From Halioglobus sp. (GTDB taxonomy: Bacteria; Pseudomonadota; Gammaproteobacteria; Pseudomonadales; Halieaceae), in assembly GCA_002699145.1 (NCBI GenBank), contig PABK01000041.1, positions 186,001 to 250,000 on the forward strand: a DNA stretch of 64,000 nucleotides, written 5' to 3'. The notes below the pieces were generated by a model. It worked only from the letters and a program-made list of their open reading frames with translations. It ran no database searches and was not told where the DNA came from. The position numbers were made by a program, and so were the translations under genes. Within the stretch, counting starts at the first letter, position 1. Every line of letters begins with the position of its first letter. This document shows positions 44,527-52,814 of the stretch, piece by piece.

Positions 44527-45723
44527 CTACTGCCGCGTCTTGTCGAGCAGCGCGGCCGGGGCGATGAACACGACGACACCGGCGACCAGGGCCACCACCG
44601 CCAGGTTGACCAGCAACGCGTAGTTCGACTCACCCACCACCAGTGCGGCGACGAAGGGGCCGCTGGCCAGCCCCATCTTCGAAGCAAAGCCGCCCAGCGC
44701 CGCGGTCTGGCCCGTCTGGTCGAAATCGGCGCACATTCCCAGCAGGTAGGAGATAACGAACGACCAGGTGATGCCGACACCGACGTTCGCCAGCCAGTAC
44801 ATCGACGGTTCCTCGCTGTAGTGGAGTATCCAGGTGCCGGCGATGGTCAGCAGCATGGCCAGTCCCACCGGCAACAGCCGCCCGAAACGCGTCGACAGCA
44901 GGATCACCCCAACGGAGCCGGCGATGGCGATCCAGGCGGCCACGCCCAGGGTGGAGCTGATGAAGTCCATTCCCAGACCCGCCTCGCGACCCATGCCGAT
45001 GATATAGGCGTATATTCCCATGTTGGCGGCCTGGAACAGGAAGGTGGCCAGCAGCGCCAGGACGAGCATCTTCCTGTTTACGCCGTTGGCGTGGGAGTGG
45101 TGCGTGGTCGAGTGCTTGCGCGGGGGATACTCGGCAAGAAAAGGCAGCATCGACAGCGTGACCAGACTGAAGGCGATCAGCGCGAGAAACAGCGCCGTGG
45201 TGCCGTACTCCGGCACCAGCGGCGGCAGGTAGAGCAAGCCCACACCGCCGAGGCCGAACTGCACGGTCAACAGGTAGCCGAAAGTGCGGTCCGCTTTTTC
45301 CGTGCGCGAAATGACCGCAAACCCCACGCCCACCAGGATGCCGCCTATGGTGCCGTGCAGGAAGCGGGTGGCGATCATCACCTGCGCGTCGACCAGGTAG
45401 ATCGACAGGGTGTCGGTCAGCATCAGCCCCGCCAGCAGGGCCACCGCCACCGGCTTCCAGGCAATGTGGCGAATGATGAACACCGCGGTCAGCGAACCCA
45501 GGGCCGCGCCGTAGACATTGGCCGAACCCACCAGGCCGGCCTCGCGGTTACTGAAACCGAGGCCCTCTATCAGGCCGTCGACCAGCGCCGGCATGATATT
45601 GACGTAGAACAGGCCGGCGGTGGCCAGGAACGCCAGCAGGACGCGCGCGATTTCGCCGTCCGGCGTCGCGGTGGGCAGGATGCGCGACCGCGGCCCCGCC
45701 AGTGTTGCGCTGTCATCGTTCAT
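44527..45723 (-). CDS. MFS transporter
   Basis: A 398-aa major facilitator with about 12 hydrophobic helices. TM1 begins FLATAGLFYVNIMPALVDGL; NREAGLVGSANVYGAALGSL covers TM2; a central cytoplasmic loop rich in His/Arg (PPRKHSTTHHSHAN) separates the halves. No substrate-specific motif is recognised. The start overlaps the end of the serine hydrolase gene by 11 bp, so it is co-transcribed with that gene and the sulfotransferase and may export or import their substrate or product. Confidence 0.88.
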   Translation of the reverse strand: MNDDSATLAGPRSRILPTATPDGEIARVLLAFLATAGLFYVNIMPALVDGLIEGLGFSNREAGLVGSANVYGAALGSLTAVFIIRHIAWKPVAVALLAGLMLTDTLSIYLVDAQVMIATRFLHGTIGGILVGVGFAVISRTEKADRTFGYLLTVQFGLGGVGLLYLPPLVPEYGTTALFLALIAFSLVTLSMLPFLAEYPPRKHSTTHHSHANGVNRKMLVLALLATFLFQAANMGIYAYIIGMGREAGLGMDFISSTLGVAAWIAIAGSVGVILLSTRFGRLLPVGLAMLLTIAGTWILHYSEEPSMYWLANVGVGITWSFVISYLLGMCADFDQTGQTAALGGFASKMGLASGPFVAALVVGESNYALLVNLAVVALVAGVVVFIAPAALLDKTRQ

Positions 45724-47494
45724 GCGAGGATTCCTCTACCGCGGGGCAGAAACTCTTCAGGCGGCTGGATTCGCGCGCGGCATCGGCCCAGCTGAAACGA
45801 CCGCCGTCGCTGAAGTAGTAGTAGACAGTCTGGTTCGGCAGCAGTACGACGTTGATGCCGCCGTAGCCCAGCATGAAGGGCAGGGCCATCGGGGCCTCGC
45901 AGCCGGCGGGCTGGAAGTCCACCAGGGCCCAGAAGCCATGCTGGTAGCGAAAGCGCCGGTTCATCGCCTGCAGGCCCGGCTGCGCGGGATCGCGTTGCAG
46001 CGCGGCCGCGAGCATCGTGCCATCGACCTCGTCGCGAATCCCGGGCGAGAGAATAAAGCTGGCGAGCCGCGCAATATCGTCCGGCAACAGGGTCAGGCCG
46101 TAGCCGGTAAAGGGCTGCGCCACGCTGTCATAAGTGCGCCGGGTATGACGGCTGGTCGCGCTCAGGTGCAGTGGCTCCCACCACGGCAGGAGGATGTCCC
46201 GGTGCAGGTCGACGCCGGGCCCGGCTTCCCGCGCAAGAAAAGCGTTCATGGCCGTGCCCAGCAGGTAGGTATCGCTGGTGTGGTAGACCCAGCGCTCACC
46301 CGGGGCCACCTGGCGCGGATAGCGGGTACAGGCGAAATCGATTTTCGCCGCGTGTTCCGTCGGCGCAAAGAACGCGTCCTCCTTCTGCAGCGCCGCTTCA
46401 TCGTCGTTATAGGTCGGCGAGTCGTACAGCCCCGTCGCCATGTCCAGCGCGTGCAGGAAACTCGTGGCGGTCCAGCGACCCGTCTCCCGGCACGCGGGCA
46501 CATAGCGCTCCAGGGGAAGGGCGGCGACGCCGGGGAACAGCTTCTCCAGGCGCATCAGCCCCAGCCCCGCCACCAGGCTCTTGGCCAGGGAATAGGACGG
46601 CAGGTTCAGCGACTGGCAGTAAGGGTGTGGGCCGAAGCGCGTCTGGCAGCCGCCGAGGTAGTGCACCCCGTCGAGGACCAGGCCGTAGGCGGTCATATCG
46701 GCAGGAGCCAGCGCCGGGGCACCGGAAAACACCGCCGCGTCGGCCCCGGGGTAATCCCGCTCCAGTTGCTCGACGGGCTTTACCGGCAAGCGCGCGGCCA
46801 GCCAGCGCCGGTGTGCGCCGGCGACGCTCTCCGCCTGCGCCAGAGAACGCGGCGTGTAGTGCGCCGGCAGCCGGCCCCACAGGTCGAACTTGAAGTACAG
46901 GCAGGTCTCGCTGGCAATCTGCAAAGCGACGTCGGAGATAGTGCCGTCCTCGCGGTAGAGAAAGCTGAGCAAACCGTTGTGCACGCAGTTCTCACCGCGC
47001 TGCTGCAGACTGAAGGGCAGCGCCGCCCGGCTGTAACCGCGGTCTCCCGCCTCCCGCCACACGCGGCCCGGCTCCAGCACCCACTCCCAGTGCGGGTGCG
47101 CGCCGCGCACGGGGCCGCGCTGTACCGGTACGAGGTCCTCACCCACTGTGAGCAGGCGAAAACGGAAGGCCGGTAATTCACCGACGCGGCGCGCCTTGTC
47201 CGCCGCGTAACGATTGTCGTCGCGCAGCACGCGCATGGCGTATTCACCGGCTTCGACATCCAGCGCCAGCCAGCCTTCAAAGTGCGCGGCCGCGACATCG
47301 TCCGGCTGCAGCGGCGCAAAAGCCTGCGCCGCGACGGGCGCGTCGAGCGGCTGGCCATCGAGTAACTGTCCTGCTCGCAACGCCGTCCGCTCGGTGGACC
47401 CGGCGAACGCGACCGCGGCGAGCAGGCACTGCAGGCCGATGCCGATAATCCAGCACACACAGAGCGCCCTGCCGCCGATACGCATCTCGCTCAT
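45713..47494 (-). CDS. Serine hydrolase of the beta-lactamase/class C fold
   Basis: A 593-aa exported protein starting at the ATG at 47494, one base after the sulfotransferase stop (TAACATG). The signal/anchor is about residues 8-31 (CVCWIIGIGLQCLLAAVAFAG). A unique region of about 250 aa comes first, then the class C core: catalytic SxxK in YSLAKSLVAGL and the Tyr motif in YHTSDTYLLG (Y-x-S instead of Y-x-N). A C-terminal GYGGIN is near where HTG-like motifs occur. It may be an esterase, amidase or peptidase in the periplasm. Coupled to sulfotransferase and MFS genes; function unknown. Confidence 0.82.
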   Translation of the reverse strand: MSEMRIGGRALCVCWIIGIGLQCLLAAVAFAGSTERTALRAGQLLDGQPLDAPVAAQAFAPLQPDDVAAAHFEGWLALDVEAGEYAMRVLRDDNRYAADKARRVGELPAFRFRLLTVGEDLVPVQRGPVRGAHPHWEWVLEPGRVWREAGDRGYSRAALPFSLQQRGENCVHNGLLSFLYREDGTISDVALQIASETCLYFKFDLWGRLPAHYTPRSLAQAESVAGAHRRWLAARLPVKPVEQLERDYPGADAAVFSGAPALAPADMTAYGLVLDGVHYLGGCQTRFGPHPYCQSLNLPSYSLAKSLVAGLGLMRLEKLFPGVAALPLERYVPACRETGRWTATSFLHALDMATGLYDSPTYNDDEAALQKEDAFFAPTEHAAKIDFACTRYPRQVAPGERWVYHTSDTYLLGTAMNAFLAREAGPGVDLHRDILLPWWEPLHLSATSRHTRRTYDSVAQPFTGYGLTLLPDDIARLASFILSPGIRDEVDGTMLAAALQRDPAQPGLQAMNRRFRYQHGFWALVDFQPAGCEAPMALPFMLGYGGINVVLLPNQTVYYYFSDGGRFSWADAARESSRLKSFCPAVEESSHER

Positions 47495-47495
47495 G

Positions 47496-49124
47496 TTACG
47501 CGAGGTCACAGGCGATGCCGGCGCGATCCAGTACCTCGATCAGCGGTTGCAGCTCCTCGCGGTAGTCCCGCCAGCGGCCGATCGACGTGGCGTACACCGG
47601 TTCCCTGACCTGGGAGGCGCTGGCCGTGGTGGATGCCTGGCGGCTGCGGTGAAACTGCAGGCAGCGCTCATCCCAGTCCAGGCCGCAGAACGCCAGGGCG
47701 GCCGCGGCGACGCCGCGCAGGTCACGCACCAGTTCCTCGTAGTCGACGCGGTGAATGACACCGGGGAGCACGCGCTCCCAGTGCGCCATCAGGCCTTCGT
47801 AGCCGGCGTAGTAACGGCCCAGGTCCTGCAGGTCGTAGGAGTAGGGGTAGGCGTCCTGGAACAGGGTCTTGTAGATCGCGTAGCAGGTATCCAGCGGGTG
47901 CCGGGACATGCAGATTATGCGGGCCCTGGGCAGGGCCGCGTGAATCAGGCCGGCGTAGAGGAAATTCAGCGGCATCTTGTCGAGAAAGCGCGCCTGGCGA
48001 CCCGACGCGGGACGCGTCGTCTCGACGTAGCGCCGACCCAGCTCGCCGAAGTCGATCGTCGCGGCGCGTGCGACCAGTTCGCGTTTGCCGCGCCCGGGCG
48101 CACCCGCCAGGCGCGTCAGCTCTATTGCCAGGTTGTTCGACTCGCCGACGCTGCCAATTGCCGGGTGACTGGCCAGCACGCGTTCCAGCAGGGTGCTGCC
48201 CGTACGCGGCAGTCCCAGTATGAAAATTGCCTCATCGTTGTCGCAGCTGCCGACTTCGCGCGAAAAAAAGTCGGCGTCGAACTGTCCGGCGATGGCCTGC
48301 ATGGTCTGCAGGTCGTCCTCGACGTCGTAGCGCATCAGGTTCCTGCGCCGCGTCGCGCCGCGGCGCAGGTAGTGGAAAGACCGGCGGGGCTGCCCCACAT
48401 CCTCCAGCTCCTTGGCCAGGGCATAGCACAGTCGCACCTCGCCCCGCGCGTCCACCTCACCACTGCCAAGCAGGCTCTCCAGTTGCGCGACGTGATTGCG
48501 CTCCACTGTCTGTCGCCGCACCTGGGCGCGCAGGCCGTGCGCTTCCCAGTCTCGCGGGTTGAGTTCTATGGCCCGGTCGAGACTGTGCTCGCACTCTTCG
48601 AGCCTGCCGAGAAATCGCAGCACCGTGGCGAGATTGTAGTGATTTTCCGACCTGCCAGGTTCCAGTTCCACCGCGCGCCGGTACATCGGCAACGCCTGCT
48701 CCTGCATGTCCAGGCGCGACAGCAGCAGGCCCAGGGTGGCGTACTGGTAAGCGGTGCGCAGCCTGGACTCGGACAGGGCTTGCACGATGGGGCGGGCTTC
48801 GCCCACACGCCCTGCGCGCATCAGGCAGTTGGCCCGCTGCAACAGCCACGCCGGTTCGTCGGGCTGCAGGGCCAGCGCGCGGTCAATCGCCGCCAGCGCC
48901 ACATCGTTGTTGTTCAGGCGCATGGCCAGCTGGCTGGTGCTGTACCAGCCTGGCGCGTACGTCGGAAACTGCCGGTTCAGCTGCTGCGCCGCCAGCGCGG
49001 CGCGCTTGTGTTCACCCTGCTCGTACCAGCGCCAGGCGCGCTGTTCCAGCTCCCGGGCGGCGCCCGGTTCCGGGGCCTTCATCGGCGAAGGTGGCGAATC
49101 ATGCGCATCAGCAGAGGTTAACAC
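47496..49124 (-). CDS. TPR-repeat sulfotransferase
   Basis: A 542-aa protein with GTG at 49124 as start (ATG at 49082 also possible). The N-terminal half (about 25-205) holds tetratricopeptide repeats, e.g. WYSTSQLAMRLNNNDVALAA and ENHYNLATVLRFLGRLEECE. The C-terminal half is a PAPS-dependent sulfotransferase: the 5'-phosphosulfate loop is ILGLPRTGSTLLERVLASHP (about 309-328), and the 3'-phosphate motif lies in RARIICMSRHPLDTCYAIY. It would transfer sulfate from PAPS to an unknown acceptor, perhaps a peptide or glycan bound by the TPR. First gene of a tight three-gene operon. Confidence 0.9.
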   Translation of the reverse strand: MLTSADAHDSPPSPMKAPEPGAARELEQRAWRWYEQGEHKRAALAAQQLNRQFPTYAPGWYSTSQLAMRLNNNDVALAAIDRALALQPDEPAWLLQRANCLMRAGRVGEARPIVQALSESRLRTAYQYATLGLLLSRLDMQEQALPMYRRAVELEPGRSENHYNLATVLRFLGRLEECEHSLDRAIELNPRDWEAHGLRAQVRRQTVERNHVAQLESLLGSGEVDARGEVRLCYALAKELEDVGQPRRSFHYLRRGATRRRNLMRYDVEDDLQTMQAIAGQFDADFFSREVGSCDNDEAIFILGLPRTGSTLLERVLASHPAIGSVGESNNLAIELTRLAGAPGRGKRELVARAATIDFGELGRRYVETTRPASGRQARFLDKMPLNFLYAGLIHAALPRARIICMSRHPLDTCYAIYKTLFQDAYPYSYDLQDLGRYYAGYEGLMAHWERVLPGVIHRVDYEELVRDLRGVAAAALAFCGLDWDERCLQFHRSRQASTTASASQVREPVYATSIGRWRDYREELQPLIEVLDRAGIACDLA

Positions 49125-49186
49125 AGGCCAGGCCCTGCCACGGAAAGCGGTCGCGGTGACACGCCGCCCGTGGCGCGCTTTGTCGC

Positions 49187-51691
49187 CTAAAAGGCGTAGC
49201 TTACCGAGAGGCCCACGGTGCGCGGCTGGGTAATCATCTGGCGATTGCCATTGCCGTACCAGGATTCGAAAACTCCGGTGTCGTAACTCCAGTAGGAGCT
49301 GGGGAATGAGCCGGTCACGCCGTCCTCGTCACCAAGGTTCTTGCCGTAGAGCACGAAACGCCAGTTATCCTTGAACAGCGTCGCCGATGCATTCCACAGC
49401 CAGAAAGAGTCGAACTCCTCGCCCTGCAGGGAATCATTGTCGATGTAGTTCTCGGATTCGGACTGGTAATAGCCGCCGACACGGGACACGAGATCCATGC
49501 CCTGGTCGAGGTTCAGTGTGTGGTCAATGGAAAAGCTGAGCACATTCTCGGGCGTACCCGGCAGCGTGTTGCCGCTGTCGGCGATCACGCCACCCTGCTG
49601 CGCGCTGATCAGGTCTTTCTCCAGCTCTGCCTTGACGTAGGTGTAGCCAACCCGATAGCGCAGGTTGTCGGTGACGTAGCCGGTGGCTTCCAGTTCCAGG
49701 CCCTTGCTCGAGGCCTCATCGCCGTTCTGCGCGATGAAAAAGCCGTACCAGTCCGATGTCGTGTTCAGTTGCGGGTCCTGCCAGTCGACGTAGAACAGCG
49801 ACACGGTGTAGGCGATAAAGTCGTTGCGGCCCTTCACACCGATCTCGTAGTTGTCCGCGCTGTCGGAATCATAGCTGCGAATTGCCTCGGCGTTGGGTTC
49901 TCCGAAGTTGTCGCCGTTTTCCAGGCTCGGCACGGCGTTGTAGCCGCCCCGGCGATAACCCTGCGACCAGGTCGCGTAAACCATCGCGCTATCGCTGACA
50001 TCGTAGGAGACGTTCAGCTTGCCCAGCACGTCATTGTCGGAGCCGTCCGAGCTCGGCACCGGGTCAGACGTCCAGCCCACCACCAGGGGGAAGCCCATGA
50101 TGGTGTCGTTCTCGGACTCCACCTCGAACCAGCGCACACCGCCGGTCACGCGCAGGGCCTCGCTCAGGTGATAGGTCAGCTCGCCGTAGATAGCGATGTC
50201 GGTTGTCTCGACGTCGCGACGGTACTCGAAATCACGCTCGGTAAGACCGTCGTAGAAGCGCGGCCAGAAATTGTCACACACGGGCGAGCCGGTGGCGCGG
50301 CAGCTCTCGTTGAACACGTTCATGCCAGGGTTCCAGCTGTTCTGGTACACGGTCTGGTCCTCGTCCAGGTAGAAGACCCCGGCCAGCCAGTCCATGTTGT
50401 TCACGGTCTCGTTGGAGACCAGGCGGAACTCCTGCACCCAGGTGTCGGTGTCATAGCCGCGCTCCGCACGTTGCGCAGGGCGCGGCCAGCCGGCATAGCC
50501 AAAGGCGGCAATCCAGTCGCGGCTGGCGTCGGGATCGACCTCGCCGCCACTGACCCACAGGCCGCCATTGTCGCTGTCGCCTTCGCCACTGGTGTCGAAG
50601 TACGAGGTATTGGAGGTCAATGTGGCAAAGCCCAGGTCCCAGGACATATCCAGGGCGTACAGGTCCGCGGTGCGCTCCGACGGCTCCAGCAACACCTGGC
50701 CGCTCTCCAGGTCATCGTACTCGAAATAGGTGCCGTCCTCGGGCTGGTTGTTGTCCCCAAGGGTAGTCGCGCGGCGCGCGCCGACCTTGTCTTCCTGGCG
50801 CTGGAAACTGCCCAGCACGCTGAAAGTGTCGGTCGCGTCGAACTGCACCGCGATACGGCCCAGGTCGATTTCCACGTCGTCTGCGTCTTCCTTGTTGCGG
50901 TAACAGGCGCCGTTGTTCAGTACCTGCGCGTCGCTCGCCTCGCGCGGATCGACACAGCCGCCCTCGGTGGCAATCAACGGTTCACCGAAGCTGTTGAGCT
51001 GGTAGGCATTGACGTAGTCGATAACACCGTCGTTCTCGATGTGATTGTAGAAGCCGCGGACCGCGATGCGCTCCGTCACCGGGATGTTGATCATGCCGTA
51101 CAGGTCGTAGTTGTCACCGTCGGACCCTTCCGTCTGGCTGTAATCGGCCCGCACCTCGCCCTCGAGTGCTTCCATGTCCGGCTTGTTGGTAATGTAGCGG
51201 ACCGTCCCACCCAGTGAGCCCGAGCCGTACAGCGTGCCCTGTGGGCCGCGCAGCACCTCGGCGCGCTCGAGGTCACGCAGCACGAAGTTGGCGAATACCG
51301 GGGTATTGTCCACGTAGGTGGCGACGGTGGGTACGGCATTGAGTGATATGTCACCGTTGAGCCCGTTGTCGACATTGATGCCGCGAATAATGATGCTGTT
51401 GACCGTGCCGGAGTTGCGGTAGCCGCGGTCGACCACGGACACCCCGGACATCGCGCGCAGCAGTTCCGCCTGGTCGTTGATCTGCTGGTCGACCAGCTCC
51501 GAGCCCTGCATCGCCGAGATATTGTAGGGAATGTCCTCAACTGCCTGCTGCCGCGCGGTCGCCGTTACGATAACCTCCTCCAGCGCGGCCGGGGGCTGCG
51601 CCAGCCCGGGCTGCGCGTGGTACAGGAGCGGTACGCTGGCGGCGACGGCGGCGGCCAGGGTGTTTTTTCTGAAAAGTCGTTGGTTTTTCAT
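49187..51691 (-). CDS. TonB-dependent outer-membrane receptor
   Basis: An 834-aa receptor starting at the ATG at 51691 (TTG nine codons upstream is an alternative). The signal peptide ends near PGLAQ. A TonB-box-like EEVIVTATAR (about 38-47) is followed by a plug domain (DIPYNISAMQGSELVDQ...VLRGPQGTLYGSGSLGGTVRY), then a 22-strand barrel ending in aromatic VSYAF. The plug form is typical of receptors annotated for siderophores or complex organic nutrients. MocR-type direct repeats at 51798-51832 lie upstream, so it is probably co-regulated with the amidase: uptake of a nitrogenous substrate is inferred. Confidence 0.94.
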   Translation of the reverse strand: MKNQRLFRKNTLAAAVAASVPLLYHAQPGLAQPPAALEEVIVTATARQQAVEDIPYNISAMQGSELVDQQINDQAELLRAMSGVSVVDRGYRNSGTVNSIIIRGINVDNGLNGDISLNAVPTVATYVDNTPVFANFVLRDLERAEVLRGPQGTLYGSGSLGGTVRYITNKPDMEALEGEVRADYSQTEGSDGDNYDLYGMINIPVTERIAVRGFYNHIENDGVIDYVNAYQLNSFGEPLIATEGGCVDPREASDAQVLNNGACYRNKEDADDVEIDLGRIAVQFDATDTFSVLGSFQRQEDKVGARRATTLGDNNQPEDGTYFEYDDLESGQVLLEPSERTADLYALDMSWDLGFATLTSNTSYFDTSGEGDSDNGGLWVSGGEVDPDASRDWIAAFGYAGWPRPAQRAERGYDTDTWVQEFRLVSNETVNNMDWLAGVFYLDEDQTVYQNSWNPGMNVFNESCRATGSPVCDNFWPRFYDGLTERDFEYRRDVETTDIAIYGELTYHLSEALRVTGGVRWFEVESENDTIMGFPLVVGWTSDPVPSSDGSDNDVLGKLNVSYDVSDSAMVYATWSQGYRRGGYNAVPSLENGDNFGEPNAEAIRSYDSDSADNYEIGVKGRNDFIAYTVSLFYVDWQDPQLNTTSDWYGFFIAQNGDEASSKGLELEATGYVTDNLRYRVGYTYVKAELEKDLISAQQGGVIADSGNTLPGTPENVLSFSIDHTLNLDQGMDLVSRVGGYYQSESENYIDNDSLQGEEFDSFWLWNASATLFKDNWRFVLYGKNLGDEDGVTGSFPSSYWSYDTGVFESWYGNGNRQMITQPRTVGLSVSYAF

Positions 51692-51797
51692 GCAAAGGTT
51701 CCCGGTGTCTAGGCTCAATTGATTGGTGTTATCGTTTGCTCAATCAGGCTGTCATGTTTTCGTCACGTATCAACTTATAAGAGTCCCCGGACATCTC

Positions 51798-51832
51798 GTA
51801 GGGCCAGTTGCCGGCCCCGTATTAGTCCAGTT
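51798..51832 (-). promoter_or_regulatory. MocR-type direct-repeat operator upstream of the TonB receptor
   Basis: On the minus strand the repeats read AACTGGACTAATACG (51818-51832) and AACTGGCCCTACG (51798-51809 region), with their CTGG cores 23 bp apart. The same pair with the same spacing precedes the nitrilase gene. CTGGAC-T-A resembles the CTGGAC(C/T)TAA repeats known for the MocR protein TauR. The MocR protein encoded at 52813-54648 is the likely binder. Confidence 0.6.
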
Positions 51833-52699
51833 TCACTCCCACTGCTGCTCACCCTTGTCCGGCAGCACCAGGTCTCCCAGCTCGTCCAGTGCCGTGGACC
51901 TGCGCCGCTCGAGGTCGTAGGCAGGGAACTCCACCTCGCTGTCGCGAAAGCTCTTCAGGACCTGGCCCAGGCCGAGTACACCGCGGCTGCGGGCGCGGCG
52001 CACCTGCCCCAGGTCCACGTCCACCGGTATGATTTCCGGTCCGTCGCCGGCCTGGTGAACGACCGCGCCCTGCGGGTCCACGACAATGGAACGGCCATTG
52101 CCCAGCTCTCCCGCGACATTGATGTTAAAGAAGTAACACTGGTTCGTGATGGCATTGCTGCGCGCAAGGCACAGTTCCAGTTCCCTGTCGATGGTGTTGG
52201 TCATGGTCGGGCAGAGCACCACTTCCGCGCCCAGCCAGGCGAGCTGGCGCGTTGTTTCCGGAAACCACTGGTCGTAACAGATCGAGACCCCCATACGGCA
52301 GACGCCGGGCACATCGAACACCAGCGCCCGGGAACCTGGCGAGACGCCGGATTCGTAGGGCAGGAAGGGAAACTGCTTGCGATAGCGTCCCACGGTTTCA
52401 CCCGCGGGATTGATCACCAGCGCGGTATTGTAGACATGCTCCGCCGCGCGCTCGTAGACCGAGCCGGGCACCAGCCAGAGTCCATGCTCCCGCGCCAGCC
52501 CGGCGTAGAAACTCTCGGCCTCGCCGGTACCGGGCCTGGCCGTATCCCTGCTCGAGCCAAACGACGCCAGCTCTCCCAGCACAATCATCCGCACCCAGGG
52601 AAAGTCGCGTTTCACCCTGGCGATCTGGGCGCTGATTTGCTCGCGATTATCGCGGCGAAATACCTCGACCTGCAGGCCGGCGATAGCAAAGTGTTCCAT
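51833..52699 (-). CDS. Nitrilase-superfamily carbon-nitrogen hydrolase
   Basis: A 288-aa amidase of the nitrilase superfamily with the full Glu-Lys-Cys triad: E43 in VLGELASFG, K108 in YRKQFPF and C141 in SICYDQWFPE. It would hydrolyse an amide (or nitrile) to acid and ammonia in the cytoplasm. AAGAGG precedes the ATG by five bases. It sits between the MocR regulator gene and the TonB receptor gene, all on the same strand, with MocR-type operators before both it and the receptor. The amide substrate is unknown. Confidence 0.92.
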   Translation of the reverse strand: MEHFAIAGLQVEVFRRDNREQISAQIARVKRDFPWVRMIVLGELASFGSSRDTARPGTGEAESFYAGLAREHGLWLVPGSVYERAAEHVYNTALVINPAGETVGRYRKQFPFLPYESGVSPGSRALVFDVPGVCRMGVSICYDQWFPETTRQLAWLGAEVVLCPTMTNTIDRELELCLARSNAITNQCYFFNINVAGELGNGRSIVVDPQGAVVHQAGDGPEIIPVDVDLGQVRRARSRGVLGLGQVLKSFRDSEVEFPAYDLERRRSTALDELGDLVLPDKGEQQWE

Positions 52700-52778
52700 T
52701 CATACCTCTTACAGGGTCTGGCCGCGACGGGCGTTGGACCGACGCCCGGCCCAATGTAAGTAACTCGTGGGGGGAAGA

Positions 52779-52814
52779 AATAGAGCCAGATGGTCGGGAC
52801 GTATGAGTCCAGTT
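52779..52814 (-). promoter_or_regulatory. MocR-type direct-repeat operator upstream of the nitrilase gene
   Basis: On the minus strand the repeats are AACTGGACTCATACG (52800-52814) and ATCTGGCTCTATT (52779-52791), with CTGG cores 23 bp apart. The first differs at one position from its partner before the TonB receptor, where the spacing is identical. It overlaps the MocR stop codon and lies about 100 bp before the nitrilase start. Confidence 0.6.

Noticed and set aside
42439-45795. A very long open frame (over 1,100 codons) on the plus strand
   Set aside because: It runs antisense to the dehydrogenase and MFS genes, and its translation is Arg/Gln/His-rich without any domain; it is a GC-bias shadow.
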